Shown here: positions 42,269-54,122 of the stretch, piece after piece
How the letters are laid out: each line of letters starts with the position of its first letter
Numbering within the stretch: the stretch's first letter is position 1
From: Arachis hypogaea
Lineage: Eukaryota; Streptophyta; Magnoliopsida; Fabales; Fabaceae
Length of the DNA stretch: 64,000 nucleotides
Assembly (NCBI RefSeq): GCF_003086295.3
Contig: NC_092040.1
Location: 59,065,559 to 59,129,558, forward strand
Direction: 5' to 3'
The notes under the pieces: model-generated
What the model saw: only the letters and a program-made list of their open reading frames with translations
Database searches by the model: none
Told to the model about the DNA's origin: nothing
Position numbers and translations under genes: made by a program

Positions 42269-44524
42269 TGATCAGGGGAAAACTTGTCTCTCAACAAATC
42301 TCCATTCGGCAAGTGTACCAAATTTGTCGTCAAGTAAAAACTCACAATAGAGTGAGGTGGAATCCCACAGGGATTGATTGATCAAGCAACTTTAATTAAA
42401 GGAATGTTCTAGTTGAGCGAATCCATGAATAGAGTTGATACTTGCAGAAAATAAAACAGCGGGAAAGTAAATGACTGAAAGTAAATTACAGAATTGTAAT
42501 TGGGAATGGGGGAATTGCTCATGAAAGTAAATTGCAGAAATTAAAGAGAATGTGTAAGATCAGAAATGGGGAGTTCATTGGGCTCAGGAGATGTTGCATT
42601 CTCCGGATCAATTTCATTCTCATCTTTTCCTCAATCAATGCACTCATTGATCTCCTTGGCAATCTTAAGTGATTGAACAACAATTTCTTGTGGTTCAATC
42701 TCTCAAATCTTGATCAATAGCCAATTCCTTGGTCAATTGCTCATGAGAAGAGATGAAGTATGGTCACTGATTATACCACATGCATTTCCCAAATTAAGTG
42801 TTGAGAGGGTTATAGCCATATACCCATCCACACCCATTTTGGTCCAGCATGAGAAAGCATTTCTAGCTGATCTCTTCTTTCCTCTTTCAAGGTTCCGAAG
42901 AGATCCAAGTTTGAATAGCTTCTTTTCCAAGATAACTATCCAATTGGATGAAGATTGAAAGCTTTCAAGTAAAATCAAGAGGAAAGATAGAAGAAGAATA
43001 ATGAAAACTAGTATTGATCCATCAAATTACAACAGAGCTCCCTAACCCAATGAAAGGGGTTTAGTTGTTCATAGCTCTAGAAATCAAAATCAAAGATGGA
43101 GAATACATGATAAAGTTAGAAGTGCAGAGAGAGTAAAATACAAAGAGTAGTTCTATTTCCTAGCTTTCCGTCCGTCCCCTAAACAATTCAAAGCTACTCC
43201 TATATATACTACTCTTCTCAGCTTTTAGTTGGCTCTTCAAGTCTTGGGCCTTTGGATCTTAAGTTTGAAGCAGTTCTTTTCTTCATTTGGGCTTGGCTTT
43301 ACTTGCAGAGAGAAAGTGTGAAGTGGGTAGAGACTTCAGCTCAAGACGTTAGGGGTGTTTAACATTTAGTGAAAGTATAAGTTTGAGAACGTTAGTGACA
43401 CTTAACATTGTCACTAACGTTCCAATGCACCCCTTAGCCTCACGTTAAAGCCCACGTTAACTAGGTTAACGTGGCTTCTAACGTGGCTTTTGCCAACCTT
43501 CGAGAACGTTAGTGACACTCAATATTGTCACTAACGTTCCAGTGTGCCCCTTCTTGCTTCACGCTAAAGCCCACGTTAACTAAGTTAACGTGGCTTCTAA
43601 CGTGGCTTTTGCCAACCTTCGAGAACGTTAGTGACACTCAACATTGTCACTAACGTTCCAATGTGCCCATAGGTCACACGTTAGAGTCCACGTTAACTAG
43701 GTTAACGTGACTTCTAACGTGGCCACTCTTAGCCATCCCAACGTTAGTGACAATGTTGAGTGTCACTAACGTTGGCCCATCCTTCATTCCTCATCGTTAG
43801 CTTCCACGTTAACCAAGTTAACGGGGAAGTTAACGTGGCTCTTGGGGTTTGTGTGGTTGCTTCAACGTTAGTGACAATGTTGAGTGTCACTAACGTTGTC
43901 GACAACTCTTCATCTCTTGCGTTAGCTCCTACGTTAACCAAGTTAACGTGGGAGTTAACGTGGTACTTTGCACCTTAGGCCAACGTTAGTGACAATGTTG
44001 AGTGTCACTAACGTTGGCTTCTCTTTCCCCTTTAACGTTAGAGGCCACGTTAACTAGGTTAACGTGGCTCCTAACGTGGCCATTTGTGAGCAATTGCCAA
44101 TGTTAGTGACAATGTTAAGTGTCACTAACGTTGGCTCAACTTCTCTTCTCCACGTTAGAGTTCACGTTAACTTAGTTAACGTGACTCCTTAACGTGGCAT
44201 TGATGGCTTTTGAGAGTGTTATTGGCAATCACTTTTCTCCTTAGCCTTGCAAGTTACTCCCATTCTTTGCTTCCTTTGTTCCTAAAATCAAGCAATAAAG
44301 TGCATCAAAGTTCTAATCCAAGTTATGGGGGATGCAATATCAATTTTGTCATTAAAATCATGCAAAATCCTCATGAAATCATGTAAAATGAACAATGCAT
44401 GCTTGAATCAGGATGTAAATGATTTTCTACCCAAAACTAGCTTATTTCCTAAGAAAATGCAATGAAACTACCTAAAAACAGTAAAGAAAAGGTTAGTGAA
44501 ACTGGCCAAAATGCCCTGGCATCA
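42269..44524 (-). repeat. LTR D2, 5' LTR of D (about 2256 bp)
   Basis: Left end TGATCAGGGG follows the primer site. In minus sense it starts TGATGCCAGGGCATTTTGG, a near-palindrome. U5 hairpin CTCACTCTATTGTGAG at 42341-42356, TATA-like TATATATAG near 43200. Satellite units at 43386-44200 begin ~326 bp from the start. A duplicate of the terminal 247 bp follows at 44525-44771. Confidence 0.8.
43386..44200. repeat. About 118-bp palindromic satellite in LTR D2
   Basis: Same two alternating hairpins as in D1. The CACGTTA...TAACGTGG unit starts near 43441, 43560, 43677, 43795, 43918, 44036 and 44152, a spacing of 116-123 bp. Confidence 0.92.
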
Positions 44525-44771
44525 GGTCCTGAAATCAAGCAATAGAGTGCATCAAAGTTCTAGTCCAAGTCATGGGTAATGCAACATACAATTTGTCACT
44601 AAATTTATGCAAAATCCTCATGAAATCATGTAAAATGCACAATGTATGCTTGAATCAAGGTGTAAGTGAATATCTACCCAAAACTAGCTTATTTCCTAAG
44701 GAAATGCATGAAACTACCCTAAAAACAGTAAAGAAAAGGTCAGTGAAACTGGCCAAGATGCCCTTGCATCA
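44278..44771. repeat. 247-bp tandem duplication of the D2 LTR end
   Basis: Copies 44278-44524 and 44525-44771 share CCTRAAATCAAGCAAT near their left and CTGGCCAARATGCCC-TGCATCA at their right ends. Both therefore finish at the LTR terminus. Confidence 0.88.
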
Positions 44772-45604
44772 GGAATTGGGATTGAGATCTGAGTTTTCTT
44801 TCTGATTGTTCTTGCTTCGGCAACTTCTACTTGCTGTTTTGAATTTTGGATTGAGATTGAAGAAATTCTGTTTTAATTCTTGATCTAAAATTCATCTTTG
44901 TTCTTCTTCTGCATAATTATGAGAATTGAGGAATTGGATTTGAGTTTCATTTGCTGTATCATTTACATTTCTTCTGCAATTTTTTTTGTTTGATCAAGGG
45001 TGTAATTGAGATCTAGATCTGTGTTCTAATCTCATAGCTCCTCTTAGATCTTCAATTTTTCTTTTAGATTTCATAATTGAGCTGAGTTTTCTTTCTATTT
45101 ATTTCTTCAAGTAATTTTTAGATCTTCTGCAATTTCACTTCATCTTCTACTTCTCTGATTGATTGCACTTTACATTTTCCTGTTAAATTCTGAATCCCAG
45201 CACCCAAATCCCTTTTTCTCTTCAAGCAATTTACAGTTTCTCAGCAATTTAGATTCAGCCATTTAGTTTTCTTGCACTTTAATCTTCAACCATTTACAAT
45301 TCTTGCAATCTAATTTTCAGCCATTTACATTACTTGCACTTTAAGTTTCAGCTCAATTTACACTTTCTGCACTTTAGATTCTGTCAATTTCCCCTCTCCC
45401 TTTTATTTTCATGCAATTTAGCTTCTGCTATTCAAGTTCCACTCAAATCATCAACTGTTTGCTTAACTAAATTCATCACCTAACAAAAATTGCTCAATCC
45501 ATCAATCCCTGTGGGATCGACCTCACTCTTGTGAGTAATTACTAGTTGATGCGACCCGGTACACTTGCCGGTGAGTTTTGTGTGGAATCATTTTTCCCTT
45601 ATCA
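44772..45604 (+). repeat. LTR remnant G (family C-like, R-U5 end)
   Basis: Plus-strand sequence full of CAATTTACA/GCACTTTA-like strings. It has the U5 hairpin CTCACTCTTGTGAG (45522-45535), GGTACACTTGCCGG and the end CCCTTATCA. It matches the 3' half of the C LTR (7186-8100 in reverse). No primer site follows; LTR F starts at once. U3 is missing. Confidence 0.65.
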
Positions 45605-47615
45605 GGTATCTTGGGTAGTTTCACAAGCCATTTTTACTTTGTTTTAGAGTAGTTTCATGCATTTCTTAGGCAATAAGTAAGTATCTGGATGAGAAATTCA
45701 TGCTTGTCTTGATTCAATCAAACATTGCTACTTTTGTGCATTTTCATGAGATTTTTTGCTAGATTTATTGTTTGTTATGATTGATGCAAAATCTTGTGTA
45801 ATTAGCAAATGTTTGATGCATGTGTTTGGGTTGATCATAGGGGGAAAGAAGCAAGGAAAAGGGGCAAGGCAACATTCTCCAAGAATCTGGTGGCAACGTT
45901 GGAGGGAACGTTGGTGAGCCAACGTTACCTCCAACATTTTTCAATACAGTTTGCTTTTTCAAAATTTGGAAAATTAGCATCGACGCGTACGCGTATGTGA
46001 CACGTACACGTGAGTGTGGAAATATTACAATCCATGCGTACGCGTGGATAGGCCAACATTTTAGGGAACGTTGGTGAACCAACGTTAAGTCCAACACTTG
46101 CGATGAGAGCATCGAATCTGGAGTTTGAAAAACTTAAGGCGACGCGTACGCGTCGATGCGCATTTTGGCCTAGTACGCGTGGGCGACGCACACGTGTGGA
46201 TAGGCCAACGTTGGAGCGAACGTTGGTGAGCCAACGTTAAGTCCAACGCTTGTGATGAGAGCTTCAAATCTGGAGTTTGAGAAACTTAAGGCGACGCATA
46301 CGCGTACGCGTCGATGTGCATTTTGGCCTAGTATGCGAGTGCCTGATCAACGCATATGCGCAAAAACTTGTTTGACACGTACGCGTGGGCCACATGCACG
46401 TGTGGATGCGTGAACGATGGTGCACCAACTTTGAGCCAAATGTTGCTGGCAACACCCATAATTCAATTTTTATAAGTGACGTTTGACCCAACGTTTTATT
46501 ATAAACATGGTCACCAACGTTGAGGCTAATTCCATTCCAGATTGCACCTACGCAGATTATGCAGTTAGTTGCCAAACGTCCGTTATCAATAATCACACCC
46601 AACTGCTTCAGCCAAGGCCCACATCCAAGTATTTGGTCCAATTTAAGATGAGAAAGAAGAGAATAAATAGAAGAATTGTTGAAGATTAAAGGGAGCTCTC
46701 TGGGAGGTCTTGAGGGGGGTTTTGGGAGTTCAATTCCTTGATATCATTTTTTTGCACTTTTCCCTTTTAGTTTTATATACTTTCTTTTATTTTATTTTCT
46801 AGCTAGGCTTTATCTTTTCTGCACTTTTTCTTCTCTATAATTTGAATTGAGCTATGATGAACTAAACCCCTTTCATTGGGTTAGGGAGCTCTGTTGTAAT
46901 TCAATGGATCAATAATAGTTTTCATCTTCTTCTTCTATCTTTTCTCTTGATTTTGTTAGAAAGCTTTCGATCTTAATTCAATTGGATAGTTGTCTTGACA
47001 GAGAAGCTATTCAATCTTTATGAATTTGTTTGGTATAATTAGTGACTGAACTTCATCACTTCCCATGAGCAATTAAATCAAGACATTAGGCAATTGTTCA
47101 AGCTTAGAGAGATTGATGAGCCAAGACATTGGAATCCAATCACCTAAGATTGCCAAGCAAAGTCAATGAATGCTTAATTGAGGAAGAGATGAGAATGATT
47201 TGATCCGGAGAGTTCAATATCTCCTAAAACCCAGTGAATCCCCAATTCTGATCTTACCCATTCTCTTTTACATTCTTAAATTTACTTGGATGCTTAGCAA
47301 CCCCATTCCCTTTTAATTTCTTGCAATTTAAGTTTCTGCAGTTTAATTACTGTAATTTACATTTCTGCCTCTTACAATTCTGCCATTTACCTTCAGTAAT
47401 TTACATTTCTTGCACTTTAAGTTTCCCGCCAGTTTAAATTCTGCACTCCTCAAGTCAAATCTGATTTCGTTCAACTAGAACAATTCTCCAATTAACGTTG
47501 ATCAACCAACCAATCCCTGTGGGATTCGACCTCACTCTATAGTGTGTTTTACTTGACGACAATCCGGTGCACTTGCCAGTAGGAAATTTGTTGTGAGACA
47601 AGTTTTCGTGTATCA
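45605..47615 (+). repeat. LTR F (about 2.0 kb, D-related)
   Basis: Starts with a decayed terminus (GGTATCTTGGGTAGTTTCAC), ends TTTTCGTGTATCA. Array at 45890-46520 mixes AACGTTGG-type dyads with ACGCGTACGCGT strings. TATA-like GAATAAATAG at 46661-46670. U5 hairpin CTCACTCTATAGTGTG at 47531-47546. No primer site follows; Tat-type pol starts directly, so the right side is a rearranged joint. Confidence 0.7.
45890..46520. repeat. Hybrid palindrome array in LTR F
   Basis: Units such as CAACGTTGGAG-GAACGTTGG-CCAACGTTA alternate with GACGCGTACGCGTATGTGAC and CCATGCGTACGCGTGG. The two motif classes are separate in D (AACGTTA) and B (ACGCGT). Confidence 0.85.
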
Positions 47616-50013
47616 CCAAGAGAAAACCTTGTTCCAAACTCCAAAAGCAAACTACTGCTACATAGTCATGCCCTTCGAACTCAAGAACGCAGGGGCTATA
47701 TACCAAAGGTTGATGAATAACGTTTTCACCAACCACATCGGAAAGCTGATGGAGGTCTACGTAGATGACATGCTGGTAAAGACACAAAGAGAAGAAGCAC
47801 TATTATCTAACCTCGTCAAAGTGTTCGACACCATAAAAAAGCATGGGATGAGACTAAATCCTGTAAAGTGCACTTTCATGGTAGAAGTTGGCTTATTCTT
47901 GGGCTTTATGCTTACCCAGAGAGGGATTGCAGCAAACCCGGATAAATGACAGGCCATACTCAGCATGAAAAGCCCGATCTGCGTCAAAGAGGTATAACAC
48001 CTCAACAGAAGACTAGCGGCTCTGTCTAGATTTCTAGGCGGATCGGCCTTGAGATCTCTCCCTTTCTACGCAACACTAAGGAAAGGAAAGAGGTTGAATG
48101 GACCACAGAATGTGAACAATCCTTCTAAGACTTCAAGACATTCCTAGGGCAACCACCCATCCTAACCCGACCCTGGCAAGGAGAGGAACTGATCCTATAC
48201 CTCGCTGTGGGAAGCTACGCGATAGCCTCAGCCCTAGTCAGAGAAGACGAGAATGGACAACAACCCATCTACTTTATCAATAAGGCTTTACAAGGGGCTG
48301 AACTAAACTACCACAAAATAGAGAAGTTTGCCTATGCCCTTATACTCACTTTCCGATGGCTCCGACCATACTTTCAGGCACACACCATCAAAATACGGAC
48401 CAACCAACCCATAAAGGGTATCGTACAGAAAACCGACTTAGCTGGAAGAATCTTACAATAGGCAGTTGAGTTGTCCGAATTTGATCTTAAATACGAGGCT
48501 CAGACAGCCATCAAATCTCAATACCTGGCCGACTTCATTGCAGAATACACCGATACCCCATGCACCACCACTAACTATAACCTATACGTTGATGGCTCAT
48601 CAAACAAAGCCGGGTGTGGAGCCAAGGTAATCCTAGAAAGTAATAAGGGAGCCCAACTCAAACTCTCCTTAAAGTTTGAGTTTCCTGGCTCAAATAACCA
48701 AGTTGAGTACGAAGCCCTACTAGCAGGTTTGAAGCTGGCTAGGGAAGTTAGAGCTCAAAAGCTTACCATTTTCAGTGACTCACAAGTAGTCACCTCGCAA
48801 ATAGAAGGGAGCTGCCAGGCCAAGGATCCTACCATGAAGAAAGACCTAGACAAGACCAGAAAACAGCTTGAAAAGTTCACGGGATATGAAATCCAACATA
48901 TACCCGGGGAATAAAATGCCCGAGCTGATGCACTTTCAAAACTAGCCAGCACCAAACCAGGGGACAACAATAGAAGCCTCATTCAAGAAACACTACAAAA
49001 TCCGCCAACCTTGGAAGAAAGGAAGGTCCTAAGCATATCAGGCCAAGACCAAGGGTGGATGACTCCCATAATCAGCTACGTTAAGTCCGAAACACTCCCC
49101 ACTGATAAAAAAGAGGCAAAAAGGCTAGTACGAAAAGCATAGTACTACACCATAATGCACGACGTCCTATATAGGAGAGGGATGTCAACACCCCTCCTAA
49201 AATGCGTCCCGACCTCCGCTACAAGGGAAGTCCTAGAAGAAGTACATGGTGGCATGTGCGGCAACCACCTCGGGACACGAGCTCTTTCCAAAAAGGTATT
49301 CCGAGCTGGTTTTTACTGGCCAACCTTGCAAAAGGAAGCAACAGAGTTTGTGAAAACGTGCCCCCCATTGCCAGAAGCACGCTAACTTTCATATCGCGCC
49401 ACCTGATCTGAAAATCAAGCACCAGCTCACCTCTGTAGAACACCCGCAAGCCAACGGACAGGCGGAAGCCGCCAACAAAGTCATATTGGTCGGGTTAAAA
49501 TAGAGACTACAGGATGCAAAAGGAGCTTGGGCTGAAGAGCTCCCACAAGTCCTATGGACATATCGGATAACACTACACTCCACTACCGGGGAATCACCCT
49601 TCCGACTTGCTTACGGAATGGAGGCAATAATTCCCGTAGAAATAGAAGAAGGATCCCCTAGAGTGATCCTTTACAACGAAGATACCAACTCCCTGGCACA
49701 AAGGAAAGAGCTCGACCTACTTCCAGAAGTCCGAGAAAGAGCTCGGATTATAGAGGAAGCGCTAAAGCATCGAATGGCTTTAAGGTATAATCGGAAGGTA
49801 ATCCAGCTAAGCTTCGCCACCAACGATCTCATCTTAATCTGAAATGATATAGGAGCAGGTCGGTCAGGAGAAGGGAAGCTAGCCGCTAACTGAAATGGAC
49901 CATACCGAGTCACATAAATACTAGGAAAATGTTAATATAGGGTGGCTGACTTCCAAGGGAAGGAACTACCGAGGTCATGGCATGCTTGTAACCTAAGGAG
50001 GTACTATAGCTAG
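47616..50013 (+). pseudogene. Tat-lineage pol fragment: RT end, RNase H, second RNase H, integrase parts
   Basis: RT is entered in mid-domain (CYIVMPFELKNAGAIYQRLM, then VYVDDMLVKT). Stops and frame changes follow: TGA 47947-47949, a TAA near 47997, and a stop near 48460. RNase H: LILYLAVGSYAIASALVRED and YFINKALQGAELNYHKIEK. An extra archaeal-type RNase H follows (NLYVDGSSNKAGCGAKVILE, EYEALLAGLKLA, IFSDSQVV), typical of the Tat/Ogre/Retand lineage. Integrase keeps the zinc-finger part (EEVHGGMCGNHLGTRALSKK, FYWPTLQKEA). The sequence then jumps at ~49390-49415 to VEHPQANGQAEAANK, so the two Asp of the core are deleted. The C-terminal part ends HACNLRRYYS-TAG at 50013. Inactive. Confidence 0.88.
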
Positions 50014-51020
50014 AAAAAGATCTCAGGCCAAGGCACACTCTTTTTCCTAAAAGGTTTTAGTCAAGATCTGAAAGCTGCCCGACTAGAAAGGTAAGCACTC
50101 ACATGTACACATTCTTATTTATATTCTCTATTTTATTACTTGAATAAAATTTTAAGATTCCCTAAGAAAGTTTCCTACCAAGATGCATTAATTTACGATC
50201 ATAAACGCGAAATTCATCGCCCGATCAAAAGAGGTCGACAAGGTGAAGTGATAAAGCTCGAGTTAGTGCAAGAAGCTATAAAAAGTAACCCATATAAAGC
50301 GACCTGATGAGGTCAGACTAAAAATGGGATTACTAAAAATAACTTGAGAAGGCCCGACAGAGAAGTCGGACCAATGAAGGGATCATTGAAAAGGGAACAA
50401 ACATCACACAAAAGATAAAAAGATTGAAAAACCTAGGCTCAAGGTGCTTAGCTAAAGGGTACAAGTCCTGAAAAGAGACGCTACTTAAAAAGTGAAGGCA
50501 TGACCCCAAGTCATAGCTAAGAAGTCGTCCAAATAAACTAAAAAGAAAAGGTTCCACATGAAGAACACTACCTAAAAGTTATTTGGAACTCGACTAAAAA
50601 TCCCGAATGACAAATCGTAAGGGCGACATAGCCAAAGAAGCATGGTCCCCAATGCAAGGATAGAAGTCCATAAGACAAACACCACCTCGAAAGATGTCGA
50701 ACCAAAAGGTCACAACCTAGGGTATGAAGAACCCACGAAAGGAACACGTCGCCAAAAAACACGAAGGCAATATAAGGGTGGAAAGAACAACCTCCAAATA
50801 AAAAGCAACTCGTCAAAAGCTAAATCGACTCATCACGAAAACAAGCCAAAATACAGAAATTAAAACATTAAAGGCTCAAGGGCTGCCCAATGGCAACCCA
50901 AGAGTTCAAAGTGTTTTGATCAAAATAAAAAGTTGCTAGGAAGCAACTAGAAGAGTGTCAGAAAAGACCATCCCAAAAAAAAGGTTACAAAATTAGGAGT
51001 TCAAAAGGTCCACAGACCGG
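50014..51020 (+). other. 3' non-coding part of the Tat fragment
   Basis: Contains repeated short strings with AAGTCGGACC, GAGGTCAGAC, GGTCGACAAGG and AAAAAGTAACC. These resemble the region between pol and 3' LTR of Tat elements. No gene and no clear LTR end were found before LTR F'. Confidence 0.5.
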
Positions 51021-54000
51021 TTATGCCAAGGCATCTTAGTCTAGTTTCACTAGCTTGTTTCCTTTGTTTTCATTAGGTTTTATGCACTTTCTTAAGGTAT
51101 AATTAAGTATTTGGATAAGGATTTCATGCATACCTTGATTCAAGCAAACTTGGTTGTTTATGTGCTTTTCATGAGATTTTATGCAACTTTTGTGTGATGA
51201 TTGAATGATACAAATATCTTGTGAATTATAGCAAACTTTGATGCAAGTGTTGGTTTATGATAGGTGGAAAGGAAGTTAAGAAAGGGAAGCCAAACAAGCA
51301 ACAAAAAGGTCATGGAAGGAAGCAAATGGGAACAACGTTAGAGCCAAAGTTGGTGCTCCAACATTGCCTTCAACGTTATCCCCAAGAGGTGCATAGTTGG
51401 AGCCAAAGTTAGACTCCAACTATGCCTCAAAAGTTGGCCAAGAAAGGTGCATGATTGGAGCCAAAGTTGGACTCCAACTATGCCTCAAACTATAAGCAAG
51501 AAGGCAATGTTTGAGCCCAAAGTTGGACCTCAAATGCCACCTCAAACATTAGCCAAGAGGAAGGTGCATAGTTGGAGGCAAAGTTAGACTCCAACTATAC
51601 CTCAAACATCAATTCAAGAGACCATAGTTAGAGCCAAAGTTGGACTCCAACTATGGGTCCAACGTGAGGCAGAGATGTGCTAACATTGGAGGGAACGTTG
51701 GTGGTCAAACGTTACCTCCAATGTGCTCGACAAATTTCAAGTTTTGGAGATTGGAAAAATGTGCAACGACGCGTACGCGTGGGTCACGCGTACGCGGGGA
51801 TGTGTGTTTTATCCAATCGGTGCGCACGCGTGGGTCACGCGTACACGTGGATAGGCAAACATTGATGGTCCAACGTTGGGTCCAACATTGAGTCTAACGT
51901 GATCGACAAATCCCAACGAAAATCGTGAAGTGACATGTACGCGTGGGTCACGTGTATGCGTGGATGGGTAATCGACTCGCATGCGTAGGCAACATGCGCG
52001 CATGGATGAGCACACGTTGAACTCCAACGTGAAGTCTAACGTTGAGTCCAACGTTGGGTCAAACTTAGAGCCAACGTTCCAGCCTTAATTGGCAAAGTTT
52101 GACCCAACGTTTGATCTCAAACGTTGAACTCCAACGTCAATTCAATTTCAATACAAAAAGGCACCCATGCAGAGTATGAATGTTAATTCCCAAATGTCTC
52201 CATCAACAAAGGCCACTTCCAACTAGCTTCAACAAAGGCCAAAGGGCCCAGACCAAGTACTTGAAGATTGAATGAAGAAAGTGTATAAATAGATTAGAGT
52301 TTATGTTAGAGGGGGGCTTTGATGAAGGGATTTTTGTGTGGTCTAGAATTTCACTAATGAAATCTCGTTGCGAGTATAGTTTCTAAACCAACAATAATCA
52401 TTTCATACAAAAATTTGTTTGTCACAAGTAATAAACCCCTAATAAATCTAATAACCAAAGTATTTAAACCTCGGGCTGTCTCTCAAAGGAATTGCAGGGT
52501 AGTGTTCTTGTTATTGGTTATAAGTTGTATATTTTGGGGTTTTGGATAAGAATTAAGAAAGGTAAATGACAATGAAAATAAAATGATAAAGCGGTCTTGG
52601 CATGGTTTGGTGGTCAAAGGTCTCTATCCTTATCATCACTAAACACATCATGATAATTTCAAGGATCAATCCCATTAAATCATCCTCTAACTAGTAAAGA
52701 AAGGTCAAATGAGCTATATCAATCCAAGTCCATAGGTCCTAACTATTCACTAATTGAATTAATGAGAGCTAGAGTCAATGGCTACCAATCATCAATCACT
52801 TGAACATTAGTAACTCAAGAGTTCCTAAGTTACCATCTCAAGCCAAGAACATAAAATTCTACCCTAACATTCTTCCAAGCATTTTATTAAACACTTGGAG
52901 GGCACAAAAGGAAAGCATAGTGAATTGACAACAAGAATGAATTCTAACAACAAATAGCTGCAAAGATTTAACAACAACAATCAAAGAAAACACAATTAAC
53001 ATGAATTACCTCAAATTGCATTAAAAGAAATAAGAAGAACAAGAGTATATCAACTACAAAGTATGGAAACAAAATAGAGGAAATTACAACAAGAGAATAG
53101 AAGAACAAAATGTAACAACATAGAATTCAAAGGTAGAAGTAGATGAAAGCAAAGATTAAACCCTAGATCTAAGAAATCCTAACCTAAACCTAATCCTAAT
53201 TCTAGAGAGAAGAGAGAGCTTCTCTCTCTAGAAAACTAACTCTAAAACTAGATCTAAAGTGTGTAGTGTGTGAAATGATTGGAATGATTGATTCAATGAT
53301 GCCTTCCCCTTCAATCCTTGTTCCTTTTAAGCCTTTTGGAGCCAAAGTTGGTTCAGACTGGGCCACATAGCATCTGTGAATTTGCTAGGCACGATTTCAC
53401 TTAAAAATCACGTGCAGGCATCGACGCATACACATACAGCACGCGTACGCGTCCATGGGGTTTTTACAATCTGCGCGTATGCGTCTAGTGCGCGTGCGCA
53501 TCCATGGATGTATCCCAAATCTTTGGCTTTTCATGATTTATCCACTTTGCATGCTTTCTCTTCACTCCGTTCATCCATTCATAGCCCTTTTCAATCTGAA
53601 ATCACTAGCAAACACATCAAGGCATCTAGTGGAATCAAAAGAATATTAAAATGATCAAATCAAGGGTCCAAAAGCATGTTTTCACATTTGAGAACAAATA
53701 AGGAGACAATTATGAAACTATGCTATTTTAATGAATAAATGTGAGAAAATGTTAAAAAAGTGCTCTAAATTCAATACAAGATAAACCCTAAAAACAGGGT
53801 TTATCAGGCTTACACGTTGAGTACCGTAACTCTGCCCAATTACTTTCTCTGTGTTTTTTGTTTTGTTGCAATGTACTTTTTCATTTCACTTTCCATTCCC
53901 AGAGATATGAACAACTAAACCCCTTCCATTGGGTCAGGGAGCTCAGTTGTAATCCAATGGATCAATAATAATTTTCATTATTCTTCTTCTTTCTTTTCAC

Positions 54001-54120
54001 TTGATTTCACTAGAAAGCTTTCGATCTTCATCCAATTGGGTAGTTGTCTTGGAAAAGAAACTATTCATAATTGGATCTCCTTTGAACCTTGGAAAAGGAA
54101 TGAGGAGATCATGCTAGAAA
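51021..54120 (+). repeat. LTR F' (D/F-related), split by a solo LTR and cut by H
   Basis: Segments 51021-52319 and 53812-54120. Start TTATGCCAAGGCATCTT is a decayed TGATGCC... terminus. Array at 51331-52140 includes CCAAAGTTGGACTCCAAC and ACGCGTACGCGTGGGTCACG units. TATA-like TATAAATAG at 52284-52292. The U5 end is missing, replaced by LTR H at about 54121. Confidence 0.75.
52320..53806 (-). repeat. Solo LTR, B-related (1487 bp), TSD GGCTT
   Basis: Flanked by GGCTT at 52315-52319 and 53807-53811. In minus sense it starts TGATAAACCCTG...AGGGTTTATC, a terminal hairpin. A CpG array (TGCGCGTATGCG, GCGCGTGCGCATCC) at 53420-53504 begins ~302 bp from the start. The string TTGCGAGTATAGTTTCTAAA matches TCGCAAGTATAGTCCC of the B LTR. 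No interior is present. Confidence 0.9.
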
Positions 54121-54122
54121 TG

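Noticed and set aside
37672..44200. CRISPR-like array of repeats and spacers
   Set aside because: The DNA is a plant nuclear genome; units are palindromic satellite monomers without unique spacers or cas genes.
50040..51020. A possible Tat 3' LTR after the pol fragment
   Set aside because: No TG...CA ends, TATA box or similarity to the T2 LTR could be seen by eye.
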